A stretch of DNA of 46,071 nt from an uncultured Muribaculaceae bacterium (GCA_910587475.1 CAJUMR010000020.1:1-46071), one strand, 5' to 3'; positions 8,067-17,236 are shown, counted from the stretch's first letter. Made by a program: numbers and translations. The notes: generated by a model not told the origin, from the letters alone.

Positions 8067-10169
8067 TCACTTAGTTGCCTTGAGAAGTCCGCTGTCGGAG
8101 TCACTATTGCCGAGTCCGACAGACCGATCATGAGTTTTACGACCGAAAGACAGATTGAGACTTAACTGCACGACGAAATAGGTCGGGCGATTGCTGTAGG
8201 CCCGCGACTCCGAGCTGAGCAATGGCAGCATGTCGCGTGTCTCCATCCAGTAAGTCTTCACAAATGGATCGAGCACACCTATCTTCGCCGAATAAGCCGC
8301 ACCCTTGTATCCGGCCATCAGGAGTGACATGTTGCGCTCCTTCATCAGACGGGCGCCCGACATGTAGTTGGCATAACCGGTCAGAGTGTTGTAGCTCACC
8401 TCCCACCCTCGGTATGTCACGGCAGCATCAATCCTGAAGTTGCGCAGTGTGCGGGTGCAGCTGAAGTCATTACCGCGGCAGGCATAGCGATCGATACTCG
8501 GAGTGAGCGAAAGAGAGAATAAATCGCCCAACGGCCGAAGAGTCACCGTGGCTTCGGCTCCGACATGACTGAATGACTTTTGATTGAAATATGTGCGCAC
8601 AAACACCCCGTCATCATACACCACATCTTCCATCACAGGCTTGAACTCCCGCGACATCGGCAGAGATAAATCAACGCTTAGCCATCTCCACTGCCAGCCG
8701 GCGTTCAATTCATGGTCGAGCACGCTGAAGGTGTTCAACCGTGGATTTCCGCATCTGATATAAGACGGATCGATCGGCTGCGCGACATCGCTTATCTGGG
8801 CCAACGACGGCGAACGGCCCTCAAGCGAAACCTTATAGCGCAGCACAAAAGACCGGGTCGGCGTCCACGACGCAGCAAGCGTCGGAGTGACTAACCACTT
8901 CGTCAACCGGTGGGAGTCCTGCGACATGAAGAAGCGCGACATGCCGGCCGTGGCAGACACATTGAAATCACCCGCCGAGAGGCCATACTGAACGTAGATC
9001 GACGTTGTGGCCTGACGAACGACAGCGTCCGCTGTACCCCCTCTTTCATAGCGGTTGGATGCGTAGCTTTGGAAATGCCTGACTCCGCCACCGAAGCGGT
9101 GTGATCCGGCTTGCTGGCTGTAGACCGTTTCGAAAATAGCCGAATATTTGCGACCCTTGACCGAAGATTGAATGTCGTCGAGCACCATGCCGCCGGCATC
9201 GCTTCGGCGATAGACATGATCGTTGGCCGAGCGGATATGGGTGCCGACAAAGTCGGCGATCAAAGTTCCGCCATTATCAAACCTGTACTGTCCGTAAAGA
9301 TCAAGAGAAGGGCTTAGCGAGCTTTCTCCCATATGCTCGTAGATTTCAGTTGGAGCGGAGGACTCTGTGCTGTACCTGAGTGTCGTACGGTCTGCTTCCT
9401 CGCTATGAGGGGTGTCGTTGCAGGCCAGACGTAATTTGGCGTTGAACAGATAGCGGCCATCGTCGGCAATGCTATAACACAGATAATTGTCAAAATCCGA
9501 AAATTCCATTTTTGAAGGCTGGCCGATCTCTGTTATCGTCTCGGTCATTCCGGGATAATGGCGTAACTCCGAGTAGTCGCGGGTCCAATTGTCGCGGGTC
9601 AGCCTCATCAATTGCCCGACATAAGTCCACTGCGACTTTCCGCGGGAATAAGCAAAGGCAATATTGTCGAGATCAGCCTCGCCCCCTTTTTTGAAGGCGT
9701 TCATCAGTTCGGCCGACACCCTCCCACCATTGCTCTGCCTACGGGTAACAACGTTGATCAGCACCTGAAAATCGGGATAACGTGGACCCGGATTGTCAAT
9801 ATGTTCGACTCTGACGATCTCGGTTGGATCCAACGCCGCGAGTTCAGCTTGCGAGCAAATCACTCCGTTGACCGTTAGTCCAACATTGCCTCCGCCCGAC
9901 AGTCCTATCTCCCCGGTCAACGGATTGACATTTACGCGCGGAAGGTTCAACCGACCGATAAGATCGCGGCCATTCACCGAAGCCCTGACGACAGCGACGT
10001 CGGGAAATATCACATTGCGGTCGGCGCGCCCCACTCTTCTATTTGCCTTGACAACAAGCTCTTCGAGCTCAACTTCGGGTTCATTGCCGTCAATGGAGTC
10101 ACTTTGAGTTTGGCACACAGCATGGGTTGCAATGCATAGCAATGCACTGCTAATCAAATATTTAAGCAT
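8067..10169 (-). CDS. TonB-dependent receptor, outer-membrane beta-barrel
   Basis: This 700-residue protein begins with a signal peptide ending near THAVCQ, then a short acidic TonB-box-like stretch (VELEELVVKANRR), a plug domain (about 45-155, with LTVNGVICSQAELAALDP and INVVTRRQ) and a beta-barrel of alternating aromatic strands. The barrel's last strand is around YFVVQLSLNLSF, followed by a 25-residue tail. It lacks the N-terminal carboxypeptidase-like domain and the signalling domain of SusC-type receptors, and no SusD partner is present. It follows an ECF sigma gene by 9 bases. The substrate is unknown; siderophore, haem or another metal complex is a guess from the class. Confidence 0.85.
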   Translation of the reverse strand: MLKYLISSALLCIATHAVCQTQSDSIDGNEPEVELEELVVKANRRVGRADRNVIFPDVAVVRASVNGRDLIGRLNLPRVNVNPLTGEIGLSGGGNVGLTVNGVICSQAELAALDPTEIVRVEHIDNPGPRYPDFQVLINVVTRRQSNGGRVSAELMNAFKKGGEADLDNIAFAYSRGKSQWTYVGQLMRLTRDNWTRDYSELRHYPGMTETITEIGQPSKMEFSDFDNYLCYSIADDGRYLFNAKLRLACNDTPHSEEADRTTLRYSTESSAPTEIYEHMGESSLSPSLDLYGQYRFDNGGTLIADFVGTHIRSANDHVYRRSDAGGMVLDDIQSSVKGRKYSAIFETVYSQQAGSHRFGGGVRHFQSYASNRYERGGTADAVVRQATTSIYVQYGLSAGDFNVSATAGMSRFFMSQDSHRLTKWLVTPTLAASWTPTRSFVLRYKVSLEGRSPSLAQISDVAQPIDPSYIRCGNPRLNTFSVLDHELNAGWQWRWLSVDLSLPMSREFKPVMEDVVYDDGVFVRTYFNQKSFSHVGAEATVTLRPLGDLFSLSLTPSIDRYACRGNDFSCTRTLRNFRIDAAVTYRGWEVSYNTLTGYANYMSGARLMKERNMSLLMAGYKGAAYSAKIGVLDPFVKTYWMETRDMLPLLSSESRAYSNRPTYFVVQLSLNLSFGRKTHDRSVGLGNSDSDSGLLKATK

Positions 10170-10178
10170 GATTTATGT

Positions 10179-10712
10179 TTAATTTGTAATTATATCATTA
10201 TACAGAATCCGTAAACGCTTTCGCAAGTGTTTCACGGCATAGTATTTGCGGGATAATACCGTCGCCAAAGGCAAGTCCCCGGCGCGGGCAATCTCCTTTG
10301 CCGGGACACCTTCAAGTTCTGTCAGCTCCCACACCTGGCGCTGTTCGGCAGGCAACTCCGACAAAGCAGTTTCAAGTTCTGACCAGAACATCTGCCTGAG
10401 CAACTTGAATTCCTGCTCCTCGCTTTTGTCGGCAATCAGGTTAAGCAACTCTTCGTCGTCGATATCGTCGGATCGATGGCGCCGGTTGAGATTTGACAAA
10501 ATATTTCGGGCCGCACGATAGAGCCATGCCGGAAGATTGGCAATCGCCGTCAGATCGTCGCCGGCCGAGCGGAACAGATTGCAGTAGATCTCCTGCAATG
10601 CATCCTCTGCATCGACTTCAGACCCGAGTCTGCGGCATAAAAAGTCTTTAAGCCCCTGAGAATAATCCGAGAACCCGCGTTCGAAATCAGTTCGACGTAA
10701 ATGCTCGCCCAT
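10179..10712 (-). CDS. ECF-type RNA polymerase sigma factor
   Basis: This 177-residue protein has region 2 (about 18-80, with DAEDALQEIYCNLF and LPAWLYRAARNILSNLNRR) and region 4 (about 117-170, ALSELPAEQRQVWELTELEGVPAKEIA). These are the two domains of a group IV sigma factor; a conventional membrane-bound FecR anti-sigma gene is not next to it. Its ATG overlaps the stop of the upstream small membrane protein by one base (TGATG at 10712), so the two are coupled. It probably controls the receptor gene that starts 10 bases after it, although this is inferred from position. Confidence 0.9.
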   Translation of the reverse strand: MGEHLRRTDFERGFSDYSQGLKDFLCRRLGSEVDAEDALQEIYCNLFRSAGDDLTAIANLPAWLYRAARNILSNLNRRHRSDDIDDEELLNLIADKSEEQEFKLLRQMFWSELETALSELPAEQRQVWELTELEGVPAKEIARAGDLPLATVLSRKYYAVKHLRKRLRILYNDIITN

Positions 10713-11047
10713 CAGGAGTCATTTTCGCTCTTGAATCCTCTGGATGCAAAAAATTCCCGTCGCTCAGCCTCGCTCATACTCAGCCAGCGTTTGCGCAGAT
10801 CATGCCTTGACCGGTGGTCGGGATGTAATGGATGAGCGACAGCAGCCAAAAGCAACAGCATGCCTCCCGACATGGTAAGCCCCAGGGCAAGCAGCGCCAA
10901 CGCCTGCCAGAACGTTATGAAACCGAAGCCACAAACGTCAGGCATCACAAAATTCCAAAGCCACATTACGACAGAAGATCCTGCCGCTACAAGTAGCGCT
11001 GCGCCTGTCAGCGCTCCCGCAAAATGAATAAATCTTGAATGTCTCAT
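10712..11047 (-). CDS. Small two-helix membrane protein, possible sigma regulator
   Basis: I do not recognise a named family. The 111 residues hold two hydrophobic helices (about 9-31 and 45-70) and a charged, cytosolic-looking tail with RSRHDLRKRWLSMSEAERREFFASRG. Its stop overlaps the start of the ECF sigma gene. That coupling and the membrane topology make it a candidate anti-sigma or sensor protein. This is inference: no anti-sigma motif such as the ZAS zinc site (HxxxCxxC) is present. Confidence 0.6.
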   Translation of the reverse strand: MRHSRFIHFAGALTGAALLVAAGSSVVMWLWNFVMPDVCGFGFITFWQALALLALGLTMSGGMLLLLAAVAHPLHPDHRSRHDLRKRWLSMSEAERREFFASRGFKSENDS

Positions 11048-11252
11048 TTCTGTGATGAATTAAATGTTGTTTCTACTGATATAGACACCCAAGACCGAAA
11101 AATATTTTAACCCGCAAGCAAAAAAATCATTCGCGCATTTTCGGGCAAAATATTTGCATGCGTAAATATTAAGCTGACCATAAGCCAATTATCCAATATT
11201 AAAAAAAGACTAAAAACAAACGCTCACTACTGATAAAATCGAAAAAACATAT

Positions 11253-11260
11253 TATATTTG
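11253..11260 (+). promoter_or_regulatory. Candidate -7 box for the 11327 lipoprotein gene
   Basis: TATATTTG matches TAnnTTTG perfectly and lies 66 bases before the start codon. The -33 position shows only a weak CTG-like match. Confidence 0.45.
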
Positions 11261-11326
11261 CAGAAATCAAATATGACTGAGATCGAAAACATGAAGCACG
11301 AATAATTAATTAACTATAAGTATATA

Positions 11327-12415
11327 ATGCGAAGTCTCTCTACTCTCATTTTAACCTGTTTACTATGTTTTTCCTGCACGGTAAATAAAAAAACTGAGTC
11401 TATTGAGATTTCAGCACAATTTCTACAATCTGATTCATTAATCACAAGTGCAGCCATATTATGCTCGTTCAACGACACTCTCATCATCCGCGCCAAACAA
11501 TCAGACTACCTCTATCATAAGTATAAAATTGTAAGAGACAGTCTCAAACAGATTGGAAAACTCGTAAAACGAGGGATTGGTCCTGACGAACTATTGATGG
11601 ACAACGGTGGATTGGTAAACAAGCAAAACCACAGATTAATGGCCTATGAATCAAATTCTTCACGCGCCTTTGAAATAATTGACCGAGATTCTGCTGTAGA
11701 ATATCGCCCGATCCACGCATTTAAACAACCCGGACAGACATTCATCATGAGAGCGGCATATCGCAATGACAGCAATCTTCTGGCATGCTTGATAAACACT
11801 CCGGAACAAGACTCTTGGTTTGGCAATTTGAATATAAATTCCGGCCAATTAACCATTTTGGATAGCTTTTATCCTGATGACTGTTTTAACGGTCCGATAC
11901 TTACCAAGCAATGGCTATACAATTCTGGAGCACGCCTAAAAAAGCATCCGACAAATGACTGGTATGCATACACTTGCGACGAAGGATTATATCTTGAGAT
12001 TTTTAAAATCATCGACAACCGAATTGTCGAGAGAAAAGTGCTTTTAGATCAATACCCTCAATATCACGTCGATCAGGATGGTGTCACCCCTACAGGTTTT
12101 CCCGATGACCAATTGATGGGTATGCAAATAGATGTCACGAAAAACGCCATATACGTCACGTTTTCAGATATGACACACCACGATTTCAGAGCAATTGCAT
12201 CAGGAATTAACGTAGAGAAATTAGCAAAACCCGGTATGAAATCCGGCATGGATAATCATTTATATATATTTGATTGGGAGGGAAATTTACTTCAAAAATA
12301 TGAATTATCACATCCCGTGGGCAACATTGCCTCCTCGGAATCTGATAAAGAAATATTTGGTATAACTGAAACCGAAGACCAAGATTATCAAGTAGTCAGA
12401 TACATTATACCATGA
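11327..12415 (+). CDS. BF3164-like lipoprotein (predicted TolB-like propeller)
   Basis: The 362-residue protein starts with a lipoprotein signal peptide (MRSLSTLILTCLLCFSC, lipobox cysteine at residue 17). The body has repeating strand motifs such as RLMAYESNSSRAFEIID and NHLYIFDWEGNLLQKYEL, like six-bladed propellers of the Bacteroidales BF3164/TolB-like family. The segment LVKRGIGPDELL (GRGPDEF type) near residue 85 is the usual hallmark of that group. Its base composition is clearly lower in G+C than the neighbouring genes, which suggests recent transfer. Its stop abuts the dtd stop directly. Function is unknown. Confidence 0.7.
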   Translation: MRSLSTLILTCLLCFSCTVNKKTESIEISAQFLQSDSLITSAAILCSFNDTLIIRAKQSDYLYHKYKIVRDSLKQIGKLVKRGIGPDELLMDNGGLVNKQNHRLMAYESNSSRAFEIIDRDSAVEYRPIHAFKQPGQTFIMRAAYRNDSNLLACLINTPEQDSWFGNLNINSGQLTILDSFYPDDCFNGPILTKQWLYNSGARLKKHPTNDWYAYTCDEGLYLEIFKIIDNRIVERKVLLDQYPQYHVDQDGVTPTGFPDDQLMGMQIDVTKNAIYVTFSDMTHHDFRAIASGINVEKLAKPGMKSGMDNHLYIFDWEGNLLQKYELSHPVGNIASSESDKEIFGITETEDQDYQVVRYIIP

Positions 12416-12868
12416 TCATTCGCGCAAGCGGGAATCGATTATGATAGTGACGGGGCCGTCGTTGACAAGCGCCACTTTCATGTCTGCCCCGAAACGGCCA
12501 CAGAGGGTCGGCCGCCCGAGCAATTCGGCCATGCGCCGGCAATAAGCCTCATACATCGGCACTGCAAGATCATGACCGGCCGCACGGATATAACTCGGGC
12601 GGTTGCCTTTGCGGGTCGATGCCGTCAATGTGAACTGACTCACGGCAAGCACCTGTCCTCCGATATCGGCAATAGACAGATTCATCACCCCGGATTCATC
12701 ATCGAACACCCGCAGGGCTGCAGTCTTCGAGGCAAGCCATTCGACATCGTCAGACGTATCGCCTTTTTCAACTCCAACCAAAACCATGAAGCCGCGGCCG
12801 ATTGCGGCAATAAGCTCTCCGTCGACAGAGACCGACGCTTCTGTCACGCGTTGTATGACCAATCTCAT
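12416..12868 (-). CDS. dtd: D-aminoacyl-tRNA deacylase
   Basis: DTD removes D-amino acids wrongly attached to tRNA. The 150-residue protein has the family N-terminus MRLVIQRVTEASVSVDGE, the active-site strand SQFTL, the RKGNRPSY segment and the C-terminal NDGPVT motif carrying the cross-subunit Gly-cisPro-type loop. It is the last gene of the ybeY-mnmG-apt-uvrC-dtd run, 13 bases after uvrC. Its stop codon touches the stop of the convergent lipoprotein gene with no base between them. Confidence 0.95.
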   Translation of the reverse strand: MRLVIQRVTEASVSVDGELIAAIGRGFMVLVGVEKGDTSDDVEWLASKTAALRVFDDESGVMNLSIADIGGQVLAVSQFTLTASTRKGNRPSYIRAAGHDLAVPMYEAYCRRMAELLGRPTLCGRFGADMKVALVNDGPVTIIIDSRLRE

Positions 12869-12881
12869 AAAACAAACTGTA

Positions 12882-14711
12882 TTATTCTTTATTAATATTC
12901 AACTTCTGACCTTCGAGAGCCGACTTTACAATCAGGGCTTTCGCGCGACCGACAACAGCCGCAATATCATCGAGAGACGCCTCGCGGATGCGTTTCACGC
13001 TCTTGAAATACTTCAACAGCGCCTCTGACGTACGCGGGCCGATGCCTTTCACGTCATCAAGCTCACTGACGAGCTGCGACTTGCTCCGGCGGTTGCGATG
13101 GTGAGTAATGCCGAAGCGGTGAGCCTCGTCGCGCATATGCTGAACCACTCTAAGAGACTCCGAGTTTTTATCGATGTAGAGCGGCACACTATCGCCGGGA
13201 AAATATATCTCCTCAAGTCGCTTTGCAATGCCTACGACAGCAATCGTGCCTCTAAGCCCGATAGACTCCAAAGCTTCGACCGCAGCACTCAGCTGACCTT
13301 TGCCACCATCGACGACGATCAGCTGGGGCAACCCCTGCCCCTCCTCCATCAGACGCGTATACCGACGTGTCAACACCTCGCGCATCGAGGCGAAATCGTC
13401 GGGGCCTACGACAGTCTTTATGTTGAAATGGCGATAATCTCGTTTGGCAGGCTTACCGTTGCGGAACACAACGCACGAAGCCACAGGATCTGACCCTTGT
13501 ATGTTAGAGTTATCGAAACACTCTATGTGACGCGGCAGTTCACTGAGACGAAAATCAGCTTTCATACGTTCCATCAAGCGGTCGACCCGCAACTCGGGAT
13601 CATTCTTCTCCATATGCTTCAGCACATCGATCTTGTTCTGGCGGGCATTGCGACGCGACACCTCAAGCAATTTCGCTTTATCGCCGCGTTGAGGCACCGT
13701 GAAACTGACTCCCGGCATCTCGACTTCGGGCACAAGCGGCACCACCACTTCATCGTAGACAACGCCGAGAGTATTGCGTATCTCTTCCATCGCATAAGCG
13801 AGCAGTTGAGCCTGCGACTCGTCGAGGCTGCGGCGATAGCGCAGCGTGATACTTCTCACCACAGCACCACGTCTCACGTGCATATAGTTGATATAAACGT
13901 CTTTTTCATCATCGTCGATAGCAAACACGTCTATATCGTTGATTGTCTGGCTGACGATCACGCTCTTGGCTTGGTAATTTTCAAGCAGTAGATACTTTTC
14001 CTTGAGTTCCTGAGCCTCTTCAAAACGCATATCGGCAGCGAGGCGCTCCATCTCCGATTTCAGATAATTAAGCAGCTCCTGGGTGTCGCCTCTGAGTATC
14101 TGTTTGATCCTCTCGATATGATCGGCATATTCTGTGACAGAAATAGCTCCTGCGCAGCAACCGCGACACTTTTTTATGTGATACTGCAGGCATAGTCTTC
14201 CCTTCCCCGACGATATATAATCAGGAGTGATCGGAAGGCGGCACGTGCGCACCGGATATAATTCTCTGATCAGATCGATCACCGTGCGGGCGATCGCCGT
14301 GTTAGTATATGGGCCGTAATACTTCGAACCATCCTTGACATATTGACGAGTCATGAACACACGTGGATACAACTCGTTGGTGACAACAATCCACGGATAC
14401 GATTTATCGTCTTTCAGAAGCACATTGTAGCGCGGCTGAAACTCCTTGATCATGGAGTTTTCGAGATTCAACGCATCCTGCTCTGTCGGCACGACGATAT
14501 AAGACATGTCGGCAATGGCTCTTACGAGCAGATTTGTGCGCAGACAATCATGAGTACGGTTGAAATACGACGACACCCTTCTCTTGAGATTCTTTGCCTT
14601 TCCTACATAGATCACCTTGCCCTCTGAGTCGTAATAGGTGTAGACTCCGGGGGTGTCGGGCAATATAGAGATCTTCTCTTTTAATTCAGGCGATTTTTCG
14701 TGCTTTGCCAT
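12882..14711 (-). CDS. uvrC: UvrABC excinuclease subunit C
   Basis: UvrC makes both incisions in nucleotide excision repair. The 609-residue protein has the GIY-YIG nuclease domain (about 15-95, GVYTYYDSEGKVIYVGKAKNL), a cysteine cluster around KGRLCLQYHIKKCRGCC, a UVR motif (about 200-235), the RNase H-like second nuclease domain (IECFDNSNIQGSDPVAS through IVVDGGKGQL) and C-terminal helix-hairpin-helix motifs (DDVKGIGPRTSEALL). An intrinsic terminator sits just before its start codon, so its expression may depend on readthrough from apt. Confidence 0.97.
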   Translation of the reverse strand: MAKHEKSPELKEKISILPDTPGVYTYYDSEGKVIYVGKAKNLKRRVSSYFNRTHDCLRTNLLVRAIADMSYIVVPTEQDALNLENSMIKEFQPRYNVLLKDDKSYPWIVVTNELYPRVFMTRQYVKDGSKYYGPYTNTAIARTVIDLIRELYPVRTCRLPITPDYISSGKGRLCLQYHIKKCRGCCAGAISVTEYADHIERIKQILRGDTQELLNYLKSEMERLAADMRFEEAQELKEKYLLLENYQAKSVIVSQTINDIDVFAIDDDEKDVYINYMHVRRGAVVRSITLRYRRSLDESQAQLLAYAMEEIRNTLGVVYDEVVVPLVPEVEMPGVSFTVPQRGDKAKLLEVSRRNARQNKIDVLKHMEKNDPELRVDRLMERMKADFRLSELPRHIECFDNSNIQGSDPVASCVVFRNGKPAKRDYRHFNIKTVVGPDDFASMREVLTRRYTRLMEEGQGLPQLIVVDGGKGQLSAAVEALESIGLRGTIAVVGIAKRLEEIYFPGDSVPLYIDKNSESLRVVQHMRDEAHRFGITHHRNRRSKSQLVSELDDVKGIGPRTSEALLKYFKSVKRIREASLDDIAAVVGRAKALIVKSALEGQKLNINKE

Positions 14712-14715
14712 AATG

Positions 14716-14751
14716 AAAAAGTCGGGAACGTATTGTCATAACGATCCCGAC
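14716..14751 (-). terminator. Intrinsic terminator between apt and uvrC
   Basis: On the minus strand arms at 14745-14751 and 14721-14727 form a 7-bp stem extended by 3 bp past one mismatch, followed at once by five T. It lies after the apt stop and 5 bases before the uvrC start codon. Confidence 0.65.
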
Positions 14752-14770
14752 CCTGATATGTTGTGTTAGA

Positions 14771-15289
14771 TCAATACTTGATCAAAGATGTCACTTCTAC
14801 ACCCTCAGGCATGGCCTGGCGGCCGTTGAGCGCTGAAAGTTCAATGATGAAATTGATGTAGATTTTCTTTGGATTGAGACTTTTTATCAGATTGTAGGCA
14901 GCAGCCATTGTTCCACCGGTTGCGAGCACATCATCATGAATAACGACAATGTCGTCAGGACCGATAGCGTCACGATGGATCTCGATAACGTCGGTTCCAT
15001 ACTCCTTGGCATACTCCATTTTGATTGTGTCAGCAGGCAATTTTCCGGGTTTACGGGCTGGAACAAATCCGGCTCCGAGTTCAAATGCAAGTATCGAGCC
15101 GCCGATAAATCCGCGGGACTCAATGCCAACAACCTTAGTCACTCCTTTGTCGCGATATAGTTGAGAGAGATCCCAACCGATAATGTGTAAGGCTCGCGGG
15201 TCTTTGAATGCAGTCGTAAGATCCTTGAACAGGACTCCCTTGGTCGGGAAGTCTGCGACATCACGAATTTTTGATTTTACGTATTCCAT
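14771..15289 (-). CDS. apt: Adenine phosphoribosyltransferase
   Basis: APT makes AMP from adenine and PRPP. The 172-residue protein has the start IRDVADFPTKGVLFKDLT, the IESRGFI loop, the ARKPGKLP flexible hood and the PRPP-binding motif VVIHDDVLATGGTM. The length is standard. It follows mnmG across a 69-base gap that contains the parS-like palindrome. Confidence 0.96.
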   Translation of the reverse strand: MEYVKSKIRDVADFPTKGVLFKDLTTAFKDPRALHIIGWDLSQLYRDKGVTKVVGIESRGFIGGSILAFELGAGFVPARKPGKLPADTIKMEYAKEYGTDVIEIHRDAIGPDDIVVIHDDVLATGGTMAAAYNLIKSLNPKKIYINFIIELSALNGRQAMPEGVEVTSLIKY

Positions 15290-15334
15290 GTAACTTTATT
15301 TATAATTGATTGATTTTTTGTTCTTTGCAAACAT

Positions 15335-15354
15335 TTTGTTCCACGTGGAACAAA
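15335..15354. promoter_or_regulatory. parS: parS-like centromere site
   Basis: A perfect 20-bp palindrome lies between the mnmG stop and the apt start. Its 16-bp core TGTTCCACGTGGAACA (15337-15352) is identical or nearly so to ParB-binding parS sites known from many bacteria (the Bacillus consensus is TGTTTCACGTGAAACA). ParB bound there would mark the origin region for segregation. mnmG (gidA) is often close to the origin, which agrees. No parAB genes lie in the window. Confidence 0.8.
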
Positions 15355-15358
15355 TCCG

Positions 15359-17236
15359 TCATCTATTCATCATCAACAAAAGGATATTGACATCGCTCGG
15401 AGATACACCGGGGATTCGCGACGCCTCGCCTATCGTTTCCGGACGTTGACGTGTCAGCTTCTGACGGGCTTCGGTCGACAGTGATGTCAGACTGTCAAAG
15501 TCAAAAGACTGTGGTATCTTTACCGAATCAAGACGTTTGAGTTTGTCTGCAATCTGTCGCTCTCTCGCAATATACCCTTCATATTTCAACAGGATTTCGG
15601 CAGCCTCGACCGTTTCTTCTCTGATGTCTTCGCGGATCTGCCCTATCTGCTCGTCGAGCGGGGCAATCATGGTGCGGAGATTCGCAAATCCAAGCTGCGG
15701 ACGAAGCAGAAGCTCGGCAAGCTTGACGCCCTGCTTCAACGGAGCTACTCCGATCGACTCTAAGGCCGGATTGATCAGAGACGCCTTTACCGAGAATTCA
15801 CGACAGAAAGCGATCAGTCTGTCGCGGCTTTCGAGTTTCGAACGGAGCACCTCATAACGTCGGAACGGCACCAACCCGATTTCGTAACCTCGTGGTGTCA
15901 GACGCACATCTGCATCATCCTGCCGGAGCAATATGCGATACTCAGCGCGCGAAGTGAACATTCGATACGGTTCATCGACTCCTTTTGTCACGAGATCGTC
16001 AATCAGAACTCCGATATATGACTCATCGCGCGCAAGAGTGAATTCTTCGCGTCCGAGCGCCGAAAGTGCAGCATTAGCGCCGGCGACAAGTCCCTGCCCG
16101 GCTGCTTCCTCATAGCCCGTGGTTCCGTTGATCTGTCCTGCGAAATAAAGTCCGCCGATCAGTTTTGTTTCAAGAGTATGTTTCAGCTGTGTAGGATCGA
16201 AAAAGTCATATTCAATGGCATAGCCTGGCCGATAAATCTGCACGTCGGAAAGCGCCGGAATGGTCTCAAGCGCCTCGATCTGCACATCCATAGGCAATGA
16301 CGACGAGAAACCGTTGAGATAGAACTCAGTTGTGGATTCGCCTTCCGGTTCGAGGAACAACTGGTGCTCTGTCTTATCGGCAAATGTTACAATCTTGGTT
16401 TCAATAGACGGACAATATCGCGGACCGATGCTCTTTATCTGGCCGTTGAACAACGGAGAATCCGGCAATCCTCTGCGCAAGACTTCGTGTGTATTTTCGT
16501 TTGTGTAAACAATGTAGCAATCGCGCTGCATCAGGCGGCGATCAACATCGGGCATATAGGAAAACTTGTGAAAATCACTGTCTCCGGCTTGGGGAACTGT
16601 CTTTTCCCATTTCACCGACCTGCCGTCGATGCGGACGGGAGTGCCTGTTTTCATGCGGTCGGCTATAAAACCGAGATCCTTCAGCTGTTCGGTAAGTCCA
16701 TAGCTTGCAGGCTCTGAAATGCGTCCCCCGGTCAGCTGCACTTTTCCGATATGCATCAGACCATTGAGGAATGTTCCATTGGTAAGCACTACGGATTTTG
16801 CGGTAAAGGTAGCTCCATCAGCGGTTTTCACTCCACGGACCGCTCCATCCTCGACGACCAGTTGCACAACCGAATCCTGCCACATCGACAGATTGGGCAT
16901 ATGTTCAAGGACATGACGCCACATTGCCGAGAACTTATTGCGATCGCATTGCGCTCGCGGACTCCACATCGCAGGCCCCTTGGACCGATTGAGCATGCGG
17001 AACTGTATGGAAGTGTAGTCTGTTATCTCCCCCATATGACCGCCAAGCGCATCTATTTCCCTGACAATCTGACCCTTGGCTATACCACCAACGGCCGGAT
17101 TACAGCTCATCTGCGCAATCTTGTTCATATCCATCGTCACAAGCAGCGTCGATGCTCCGAGACGGGCTGCAGCTGAAGCCGCCTCGCATCCTGCATGGCC
17201 CGCTCCTACTACTATTACATCAAATTCAAATTGCAT
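15359..17236 (-). CDS. mnmG: tRNA uridine-5-carboxymethylaminomethyl modification enzyme MnmG
   Basis: MnmG (GidA), with MnmE, adds the cmnm5 group to U34 of several tRNAs using FAD, NADH and methylene-folate. The 625-residue protein has the N-terminal FAD motif VVGAGHAGCEAA, the CNPAVGGIAKG loop, SRGPAM-like RSKGPAMWSPRAQCDR, GTFLNGLMHIG, YCPSIETK, and the C-terminal helical MnmE-binding domain ending PGVSPSDVNILL. It lies 24 bases after ybeY in the same operon. Confidence 0.97.
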   Translation of the reverse strand: MQFEFDVIVVGAGHAGCEAASAAARLGASTLLVTMDMNKIAQMSCNPAVGGIAKGQIVREIDALGGHMGEITDYTSIQFRMLNRSKGPAMWSPRAQCDRNKFSAMWRHVLEHMPNLSMWQDSVVQLVVEDGAVRGVKTADGATFTAKSVVLTNGTFLNGLMHIGKVQLTGGRISEPASYGLTEQLKDLGFIADRMKTGTPVRIDGRSVKWEKTVPQAGDSDFHKFSYMPDVDRRLMQRDCYIVYTNENTHEVLRRGLPDSPLFNGQIKSIGPRYCPSIETKIVTFADKTEHQLFLEPEGESTTEFYLNGFSSSLPMDVQIEALETIPALSDVQIYRPGYAIEYDFFDPTQLKHTLETKLIGGLYFAGQINGTTGYEEAAGQGLVAGANAALSALGREEFTLARDESYIGVLIDDLVTKGVDEPYRMFTSRAEYRILLRQDDADVRLTPRGYEIGLVPFRRYEVLRSKLESRDRLIAFCREFSVKASLINPALESIGVAPLKQGVKLAELLLRPQLGFANLRTMIAPLDEQIGQIREDIREETVEAAEILLKYEGYIARERQIADKLKRLDSVKIPQSFDFDSLTSLSTEARQKLTRQRPETIGEASRIPGVSPSDVNILLLMMNR

